Assembly: GCF_905372335.1 (NCBI RefSeq)
Contig: NZ_CAJPOU010000055.1
Location: 1 to 7,556 of the forward strand
Length of the DNA: 7,556 nt
Source: Streptococcus sp. A12
GTDB lineage: Bacteria; Bacillota; Bacilli; Lactobacillales; Streptococcaceae
Direction of reading: 5' to 3'
Shown here: one piece after another, positions 1 to 5,800 of the stretch
How the letters are laid out: the number at the start of each line of letters is the position of its first letter
Position numbering within the stretch: the first letter of the stretch is position 1
Made by a program: the position numbers and the translations under genes
Notes under the pieces: model-generated
The model's input: the letters and a program-made list of their open reading frames with translations, nothing else
Database searches by the model: none
Told to the model about the DNA's origin: nothing

Positions 1-66
1 AAGAAGTTCGCTGACGTCCGTACTCACCTAAGGAAAGTTTTAAAGAAGACTTTATATTCAATCTGA
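1..66 (+). other. Tail of an upstream transcription unit, possible partial CDS
   Basis: This is the region before the first terminator. Frame 1 stays open from the window edge to a TGA at 64-66 and would give a 21-residue lysine/arginine-rich C-terminus ending in LYSI. Frame 2 stops at 29-31 and frame 3 at 12-14. Because a rho-independent terminator begins at base 66, some + strand transcript must end here, but the frame 1 stop would overlap the hairpin foot, while the frame 2 stop leaves a more usual gap. I cannot tell which frame, if any, is coding, and I recognise no protein family. Confidence 0.25.
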
Positions 67-94
67 AATCCAGCTCAAAAAAACTGGATTTTTT
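66..94 (+). terminator. Intrinsic terminator of the unit upstream of nagA
   Basis: An 8-bp perfect stem, AAATCCAG (66-73) with CTGGATTT (84-91), encloses a 10-nt A-rich loop and runs into a T tract (89-94). This is a standard rho-independent terminator on the + strand and isolates nagA from whatever lies upstream. Confidence 0.75.
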
Positions 95-132
95 ATCGTA
101 TTTATAGAGAATATTAATATATTTAAATAAAA

Positions 133-148
133 TAGGTCTAGACCATTT
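133..148. promoter_or_regulatory. Probable NagR (GntR/HutC-type) operator at nagA
   Basis: The 10-bp perfect palindrome GGTCTAGACC lies at 135-144. Known dre sites for the GntR/HutC amino-sugar regulators (DasR, B. subtilis NagR/YvoA, streptococcal NagR) have the core TGGTCTAGACCA; here the left outer base is A instead of T and the right outer base is the expected A. The site abuts and, with its flanks, overlaps the -35 box at 146-151. That placement suits a repressor blocking RNA polymerase and releasing when amino-sugar phosphates accumulate. The palindrome and its position are seen; the identity of the protein is inferred. Confidence 0.8.
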
Positions 149-174
149 ACAAATGCAGTACAAAGGATTATAAT
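146..174 (+). promoter_or_regulatory. Sigma-A promoter of nagA
   Basis: The -35 box is TTTACA (146-151) and the -10 box is TATAAT (169-174), with a 17-bp spacer. Transcription should start near base 181, giving a leader of about 33 nt. An in-frame ATG at 175 directly follows the -10 box and would lie upstream of that transcript start, so it is not the translation start. Confidence 0.85.
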
Positions 175-213
175 GTGTATGAATATATCGGTAGAAAAAG
201 AAAGGAAATCACC

Positions 214-1365
214 ATGACAACTTATATACAAGCAGATCAATTCTTTTATCCCCATGGCATTCGTAAGGGAGGATATCTAGAAATTGTCGATGGCAAATTT
301 GGGAAACATGTAGATCAGCTACCAGAGGGAGCTACTGTTTTGGACTATACAGGCTATAGTATTGCTCCTGGTTTGGTCGATACGCACATCCATGGATTTG
401 GTGGAGTTGACGTTATGGACAACAACATCGAGGGAACCCTTCATACTATGAGTGAGGGGCTCTTGAGCACAGGGGTCACTAGCTTTTTGCCAACAACCTT
501 GACCTCTTCTTATGAGCAATTATTAGCAGTCACTGAAAACATTGGAGCACGATACCAAGAAGCGTCTGGTGCTAAGATTCGTGGTATTTACTTTGAAGGA
601 CCTTACTTTACAGAGAAGTACAAAGGGGCACAAAATCCAGCCTACATGAAAGATCCTCGAATGGATGAATTCCGTGCATGGCAAAAAGCAGCCAACGGTT
701 TGCTCAATAAAATTGCCCTTGCTCCTGAGCGGGATGGTGTAGAAGACTTTGTCCGAACAGTGACAGGAGAAGGGGTAACGGTTGCGCTTGGTCACTCCAA
801 TGCAACCTTTGACGAAGCCAAAAAAGCAGTGGATGCTGGGGCTAGTGTCTGGGTACATGCCTATAACGGAATGCGCGGTTTGACGCACCGTGAGTTGGGA
901 ATGGTTGGGGCTATGTACCAACTTCCTCATACTTATGCAGAGTTAATCTGTGATGGCCATCACGTTGATCCAAAAGCCTGCGACATCCTTCTCAAACAAA
1001 AAGGAGTGGAAAATATTGCCTTGATCACCGACTGTATGACAGCTGGTGGATTGGAAGATGGCGACTACATGTTGGGTGAATTCCCTGTTGTCGTAGAAAA
1101 TGGAACAGCCCGTTTGAAATCGACAGGGAATCTGGCTGGTTCGATCTTGAAGCTTAAAGATGGATTGAAGAATGTTGTTGAGTGGGGCATTGCCAATCCT
1201 CATGAAGCGGTCATGATGGCAAGTCTCAACCCTGCTAAATCTGTCCATATTGATGATGTCTGTGGCCAAATCCGTGAAGGGTATGACGCTGACTTTATTG
1301 TATTGGATAAAGATTTAGAGTTGGTAGCAACCTTCTTGGATGGCCAAAAACGATTTGAAGCCTAA
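214..1365 (+). CDS. nagA: N-acetylglucosamine-6-phosphate deacetylase
   Basis: NagA removes acetate from GlcNAc-6-phosphate to give glucosamine-6-phosphate in the cytoplasm, feeding amino sugars into glycolysis through NagB or into cell-wall synthesis. The 383-residue product has the full family length and the amidohydrolase layout: N-terminal beta-sandwich strands, then a TIM barrel with DTHIHG (H58, H60), FEGPYF (E128, expected metal ligand), LGHSNAT (H194), WVHAYNGM (H215), CDGHHV (H249/H250), ITDCMTAGG (D273, expected catalytic acid/base), GNLAGS (306-310, substrate loop) and the closing GYDADFIVLD strand. No key residue is missing. The ATG at 214 is chosen because AAGGA (202-206) sits 7 nt before it; the longer ATG at 175 touches the -10 box. 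The gene stands alone between terminators, without nagB, and probably responds to NagR through the operator just upstream. Confidence 0.95.
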   Translation: MTTYIQADQFFYPHGIRKGGYLEIVDGKFGKHVDQLPEGATVLDYTGYSIAPGLVDTHIHGFGGVDVMDNNIEGTLHTMSEGLLSTGVTSFLPTTLTSSYEQLLAVTENIGARYQEASGAKIRGIYFEGPYFTEKYKGAQNPAYMKDPRMDEFRAWQKAANGLLNKIALAPERDGVEDFVRTVTGEGVTVALGHSNATFDEAKKAVDAGASVWVHAYNGMRGLTHRELGMVGAMYQLPHTYAELICDGHHVDPKACDILLKQKGVENIALITDCMTAGGLEDGDYMLGEFPVVVENGTARLKSTGNLAGSILKLKDGLKNVVEWGIANPHEAVMMASLNPAKSVHIDDVCGQIREGYDADFIVLDKDLELVATFLDGQKRFEA

Positions 1366-1429
1366 TGGTGAAAAAGAGGTTCAACTACGAATCGCTTGCT
1401 TTCGCCAGACTAAAAATTGAATTTCTTCC

Positions 1430-1459
1430 ATAAGCTGAGATGAGAGTCTCAGCTTATTT
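1430..1459 (+). terminator. Hairpin terminator after nagA
   Basis: An 11-bp perfect stem, ATAAGCTGAGA (1430-1440) with TCTCAGCTTAT (1447-1457), has a 6-nt loop and is followed by only a short T run (1457-1459). The stem is strong but the U tract is weak, so termination may be incomplete. The 64 bases between the nagA stop and this hairpin hold no ORF and no repeat family that I recognise. Confidence 0.65.
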
Positions 1460-1484
1460 GAATAGGATTCCTTGACCTAGCCAT

Positions 1485-1514
1485 TTGTCTCTTTGCTCTG
1501 ATACATGGTATAAT
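1485..1514 (+). promoter_or_regulatory. Extended -10 promoter of the small membrane protein/aldo-keto reductase unit
   Basis: The -10 box TATAAT (1509-1514) is preceded by TGG (1506-1508), making an extended -10 element. The best -35 candidate is TTGTCT (1485-1490) at 18 bp, a 4-of-6 match; a better hexamer, TTGACC (1472-1477), is too far away (31 bp). The extended -10 probably compensates for the weak -35. Transcription should start near 1521, about 22 nt before the ATG at 1543. Confidence 0.75.
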
Positions 1515-1542
1515 GAAAGTAATTGAATCGCGAGGTAGTTTT

Positions 1543-1761
1543 ATGAATAAGATAAACGTACGTTTTTTATTGATGGGCTTGTTTTTCTTTATCTACGGTA
1601 TGTTGCGCCGTAGTCCCGTCATCCTAGTGGCAGGTAGTGCCTTTTTACTCTATGCTTTCTTTAGCAAATCGATGGTGCAGCCGAAGGAAAATATCTTTAA
1701 GCCAAAGTTGCGCTTGAATGCGAAGACTTCTAAGTCTGGTGAAAAAAACAAAGGAAAGTGA
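1543..1761 (+). CDS. Small two-helix membrane protein of unknown function
   Basis: This is a 72-residue protein. Two hydrophobic segments lie at about residues 8-22 (FLLMGLFFFIYGML) and 29-46 (PVILVAGSAFLLYAFF), joined by a short RRS turn. A lysine-rich hydrophilic tail (about residues 47-72) is predicted to face the cytoplasm, so both ends would be inside. The start is the ATG at 1543, preceded by GAGGT (1532-1536) at good spacing; the in-frame ATG at 1513 lies within the -10 box and cannot be on the transcript. I see no enzymatic motif and cannot name the family; small uncharacterised proteins of this shape are common in streptococci. It is the first gene of a two-gene unit, ending 11 nt before the aldo/keto reductase, so the two are probably co-transcribed. 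Confidence 0.75.
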   Translation: MNKINVRFLLMGLFFFIYGMLRRSPVILVAGSAFLLYAFFSKSMVQPKENIFKPKLRLNAKTSKSGEKNKGK

Positions 1762-1772
1762 CAGGAAATAAG

Positions 1773-2615
1773 ATGAAGAGCTACAAACTGAATGACGGAC
1801 GTCACATTCCTGTACTTGGTTTTGGTACTTGGAAGGCGAAAGATGGCGAGGAAGCTTATCAAGCAGTAAAAGCAGCCTTAGAAGCGGGCTATCGCCATAT
1901 TGATACGGCAGCCATCTATCAAAATGAAGAAAGCGTCGGAAAGGCTATCAAAGATAGTGGTATTCCAAGAGATGAGATTTTTGTAACGACTAAGTTGTGG
2001 AATAATCGTCACACCTATGAGGATGCTGTCAATGGCCTAAAAGAATCTTTGCACAAATTGGGACTAGATTATATCGATTTGTACCTCATCCACTGGCCAA
2101 ATCCTGTGACTCACAGAGAAAATGAGGCCTGGAAAGAACGGAATCGTGAGGTTTGGAGAGCCATGGAAGATATGCAGGCAGAAGGAAAAATTCGTTCTAT
2201 TGGTGTGAGTAACTTCCTGCCCCATCACCTGGATGCTTTGTTGGAGAGTGCAAAAGTTCTTCCGGCAGTCAATCAGATCCGCTTGGCCCCTGGAGTCTAT
2301 CAAGAGGAAGTAGTCCGTTATTGCCGTGATAAAGGAATTTTATTGGAAGCTTGGGGGCCATTTGGCCAAGGAGAGTTGTTTCAAAATGAGACAGTCCTTA
2401 CATTGGCTAAACAGTATGACGTGACACCAGCCCAGCTTCTGTTGGCCTGGAGTCTAGCAGAAGGATTTTTACCTTTGCCCAAGTCAGTGACTCCTGAGCG
2501 CATTGCAAGTAACCTACAATGCTTTGCGATTTCATTATCCCCAGAAGACTGTGAGCTCCTTCGGAAGATCCCAGTAGAGGCGGGAGCACCAGACCCAGAC
2601 ACTAAAGACTTTTAA
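1773..2615 (+). CDS. Aldo/keto reductase (2,5-diketogluconate reductase-like group)
   Basis: This is a 280-residue cytoplasmic (beta/alpha)8 oxidoreductase that should reduce aldehydes or ketones with NADPH; the physiological substrate is unknown. The catalytic tetrad is present: D44 and Y49 (HIDTAAIYQNE), K74 (TTKLWN) and H107 (LIHWPN). The nucleotide-binding end LPKSVTPERIASN (235-247) carries K237, S238, R243 and N247, as in NADPH-preferring members. Two blocks differ from the usual family pattern: NQIRLAPG (167-174), where NQ-[VI]-E-L-HP is common, and EAWGPFGQG (192-200), where EAYSPL is common. The ATG at 1773 is chosen over a GTG at 1758 because AGGA (1763-1766) lies 6 nt before it, while the GTG is too close to its purine run. 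It has no promoter of its own and follows the small membrane protein by 11 nt. A strong terminator follows. Confidence 0.93.
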   Translation: MKSYKLNDGRHIPVLGFGTWKAKDGEEAYQAVKAALEAGYRHIDTAAIYQNEESVGKAIKDSGIPRDEIFVTTKLWNNRHTYEDAVNGLKESLHKLGLDYIDLYLIHWPNPVTHRENEAWKERNREVWRAMEDMQAEGKIRSIGVSNFLPHHLDALLESAKVLPAVNQIRLAPGVYQEEVVRYCRDKGILLEAWGPFGQGELFQNETVLTLAKQYDVTPAQLLLAWSLAEGFLPLPKSVTPERIASNLQCFAISLSPEDCELLRKIPVEAGAPDPDTKDF

Positions 2616-2630
2616 GATCGTTTATTTATA

Positions 2631-2662
2631 GACAGTGAGAGGTTACTCTCGCTGTCTTTTTT
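2631..2662 (+). terminator. Intrinsic terminator after the aldo/keto reductase
   Basis: An 11-bp stem, GACAGTGAGAG (2631-2641) with CTCTCGCTGTC (2646-2656), contains one G-T wobble, has a 4-nt GTTA loop and is followed by six T (2657-2662). It is a textbook rho-independent terminator that separates this unit from the protease gene. Confidence 0.92.
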
Positions 2663-2772
2663 GTGTAATAAGATGGAAAAACGAACAATTTGTTTTAGTT
2701 ATCTAAGTATTTGAATATCGAAACCACAAAAAGCAAACGAAAAATAACTAATTAAAGATATCGTGCGGAAAT

Positions 2773-2789
2773 ATTACAATTTGATAACA
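2773..2789 (-). promoter_or_regulatory. Candidate WalR/VicR binding box upstream of the protease
   Basis: Read on the - strand, this is TGTTAT-N5-TGTAAT, an exact fit to the TGTWAH-N5-TGTWAH pattern described for the WalR (VicR/YycF) cell-wall response regulator. Its centre lies about 58 bp before the predicted protease transcript start. The region is AT-rich, so a chance match is possible, and the orientation is opposite to the gene. The match is seen; regulation is inferred. Confidence 0.4.
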
Positions 2790-2826
2790 AAGTTAATGTT
2801 GAGTGAATTTTCTGAAAAATTAGGAG

Positions 2827-2832
2827 TATAAT
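2827..2832 (+). promoter_or_regulatory. Probable -10 box of the protease gene, no clear -35
   Basis: TATAAT (2827-2832) would start transcription near 2839. At 16-18 bp upstream there is no hexamer resembling TTGACA (the 17-bp position reads TGAATT), and there is no TG extension. TTGAGT at 2799-2804 is 22 bp away, too far for normal spacing. The promoter may depend on an activator. The rest of the 247-bp gap after the preceding gene is AT-rich and holds a terminator, a short AACAA/TTGTT inverted repeat (2684-2694), the WalR-like box and nothing else I can assign. Confidence 0.55.
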
Positions 2833-2862
2833 AAGAATAATTTAGTATATAGGGGGAATTTT

Positions 2863-5800
2863 ATGAGTAAACAGCGTTTCTCATTGAGAAAATATAAGTT
2901 TGGTGTTGCATCGGTGCTGTTAGGATCTGTTCTTGTCTTTGGAGCAGGGAATGTAAGTGCTGATGAAGCGAAACAGCCAGAGACTGCAGTCGTTGCATCT
3001 GCAGAAGCAAATCCAGTATCGCCAAGTGAGTCTGCGTCTCCTGTAACGAATCAGGCAAGTGAGCAGACTGCAGGCTCAGTAGTTGAAAATGGTAAAGTTG
3101 TTAACGAGCCAGTCTCCTCAGACAAAGGGGCAACAACTCCATCTGTCGAATCAGATAGCCAAGTCCTTGCGCAGGAAGCAAAAACAGAGGCTCAAGCTAC
3201 TGAAAAGCAAGCGGAAGTCGTAACTAAAACCGAAGAAAAAACTGTAGAAAAAACTGGAGAAAAAGCATCCGAAGGACAGGAAAAAACAGAAGCAAAACCT
3301 TCTTCAACAGAGGAGAAGAGTGAGGCTAAACCTGTATCGGAAGCAAGAACCGAAAAGAAAGCTGAAGATAAGCCATTAAGTATCAGCAGCAATACGATTA
3401 TTAATGTGCCCCAAACTTGGGAAAAAGGCTACAAGGGTGAAGGGACTGTTGTTGCAGTCATTGACTCTGGTTTAGATGTCTACCATGAAGTGTTGCGGAT
3501 TTCAGATCCTACAAAAGGGAAATTTAAAAATCAAACAGAATTAGAAGCTGCTAAAAAAGCAGCGGGAATTGACTACGGAAAATGGTACAACGATAAGGTC
3601 GTCTTTGCCTATGATTATATGGACGGAGATGACAATATCAAAGAAAAAGACCATGATTCACACGGTATGCACGTAACAGGGATCGCGACTGGGAACCCTG
3701 ACAAAAAAGCTGGGGATGGCAACTACGTATATGGAGTTGCTCCAGAAGCCCAAGTGATGTTTATGCGGGTTTTCTCTGATCGTAGTGGATCCACCAGCGA
3801 TGTTGTCTATGTAAAAGCGATTGATGACGCAGTGGCATTGGGAGCCGATGTCATTAATATGAGTTTAGGATCTGGGACAGGATCTACAGTGAATGCTAGT
3901 CCTGCTGTCAGAGAAGCAATCCAACGAGCACGCGCAAAAGGAGTTAGCGTCATTATCGCGGCAGGTAATAGCAATACATATGGATACGGTTATGACAACC
4001 CAAGTGCTGAAAACCCTGATTACGGTGTCGTGGGTAGTCCTTCAACCGTAGAAGAGTCTATTTCAGTTGCCTCAGTAAATGATTCATTTGTAACAGAAGA
4101 AGTCTTTACAGTACGTGGTTTGGAAGACAATGCCGACTTGGATAAAGGGAAGTTTACCTATACAGCAGCTGAAACAGATGCTAATTTTGAAAATGGGAAA
4201 GAATATGACTATGTGGATGCTGGTTTGGGGCGTGAGAGTGATTTAGAAAGTCTCGATTTGACTGGTAAAGTCGCCCTCATCAAACGTGGTGAAATCACCT
4301 TCTCAGATAAGGTCGCTAATGTCTATAAAAAAGGAGCGATTGGCGCCCTCATTTACAATAGTGTCGAAGGCGCGAATGTCAAAATGGGCCTCGAAGGCGA
4401 TGCGAGAAAGATTCCTGCGGTATTTATTTCTAAGCGGTACGGAGAAGCCATCAAAGACAAAGACTACAAGATAGTCTTTGACGGTAGTTTGGATAACCGT
4501 CCAAACCCTGACGCAGGAAAAATGTCTGAATTCTCTAGTTGGGGAGTGTCAACGGATGGACAATTGAAACCAGATGTTACTGCACCTGGTGGATCAATCT
4601 TCTCTTCACTAAATGACAATAGCTATGGCAGTATGAGCGGAACCAGTATGGCCTCTCCTCATGTGGCTGGGGTATCGGCTTTGGTGAAGGAATACCTCCA
4701 AGCTCACCATCCAGAACTTTCACCAGAGGAGCTATCTGCAACGGTCAAGGCCTTGATCATGTCAACTGCAAAACCGCACTTTAACAAAGAAACGGGCGCC
4801 TACACTTCAGTACGTCAACAAGGGGCAGGGATTGTAGATACTGCTGCAGCCGTCTCAACAGATTTATATGTAACAAATGAAGATGCATACCCAAGTGTTA
4901 CGCTTGGTAATGTGGAAGATCGATTCAGTTTTGATGTGACTGTTCATAATATTTCTGATACTGACAGAGAGTTGAAGATGATTGTGAATACCACTACCGA
5001 CGATGTAAAAGACGATCACTTTACCTTGAAGCCACGGAAATTAACAGAGACTGTATGGCCAAATGTAACTGTAAAAGCCCATAGTAGTCAGACAGTGACG
5101 GTGACTGTCGATGCATCTAAGTTTGCAGAAGAATTGACTAAATTGATGCCGAACGGTTACTTCTTAGAAGGCTTTGTTCGCTTTGTGGACCCAGCAGATG
5201 ACGGCGATGTGGTTAGCATTCCATTTATGGGATTCCGTGGTTCCTTCCAAGATATCCCTGCGGTTGAAAAACCAATCTACAACTTGGTAAGAGAAGGGAA
5301 ATCAGGATTCTACTATGATGTTCCAGAAAGCAAACACGTGCCATCCAATGCGAACGTCACCTCTTTAGTTTCAAACGCGAATGATGTGCTCTATACGACT
5401 GCTAAGAAGGAAACAGCAGAACGAAGCCCAATCGTTCTTGGAACAGTGGAAACACCAGAAGGTTTGAACGTCCTCCACTTGGATGCTGATGGAAATGTCC
5501 GTCTGGCTATTTCTCCAGATGGAGATGGGAACAAAGATTATGTGCAGTATCGTGCAGTCGTCTTGCGAAACCTAAAAAATATGAAAGCAGCTGTCTACAA
5601 GGCAGATGATCAAGCATTTGCTAATCCAATTTGGTCAAGTACAGGATCTTTCTCTGCTCGTAAGAATTATTTTGACGGACGTGGGAAACGATCTTATCTA
5701 GTCGACAATACGGCTTGGGAAGGAACGGATGCCAAGGGTGAAAAGGTAGCGGATGGTCACTATGTCTATGAAGTTCGCTATACGCCAGCCGTTCCAGGAG

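Noticed and set aside
175..213. A longer NagA starting at the ATG at 175.
   Set aside because: This ATG immediately follows the TATAAT box and would lie upstream of the transcript start; the added 13 residues do not resemble NagA, and the ATG at 214 has a good ribosome binding site.
1366..1429. An intergenic stretch with words such as ATCGCTTGCTTTCGCC as a possible BOX/RUP-type repeat, loosely like TTCGCTGACGTCC at 8-20.
   Set aside because: The likeness between the two stretches is short and inexact, no terminal repeats or BOX modules are visible, and one copy cannot establish a repeat family.
1513..1542. A longer small membrane protein starting at the ATG at 1513.
   Set aside because: The ATG overlaps the extended -10 box, so it should not be on the mRNA; GAGGT supports the ATG at 1543.
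1758..1772. A GTG start for the aldo/keto reductase overlapping the previous stop codon.
   Set aside because: The purine-rich run ends directly at the GTG, giving poor spacing, while AGGA is well placed for the ATG at 1773, and family members begin at the MKSYKLNDG-type sequence.
2611..2627. A possible CiaR box (TTTAAG-N5-TTTAAG).
   Set aside because: Only the first half-site is present; the second reads TTATTT. The site spans the reductase stop codon just before a terminator and has no promoter next to it.
2684..2694. The short inverted repeat AACAA-T-TTGTT as an operator.
   Set aside because: It lies about 130 bp before the protease -10 box, is only 5 bp per arm in AT-rich DNA, and fits no regulator site I know.
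3192..3392. An antisense serine-rich ORF opposite the protease, and other antisense ORFs opposite nagA, the reductase and the protease.
   Set aside because: They have no ribosome binding site or promoter, and their composition mirrors the sense codons (for example Ser/Phe runs opposite the Glu/Lys-rich segment), so they are shadows of the real genes.
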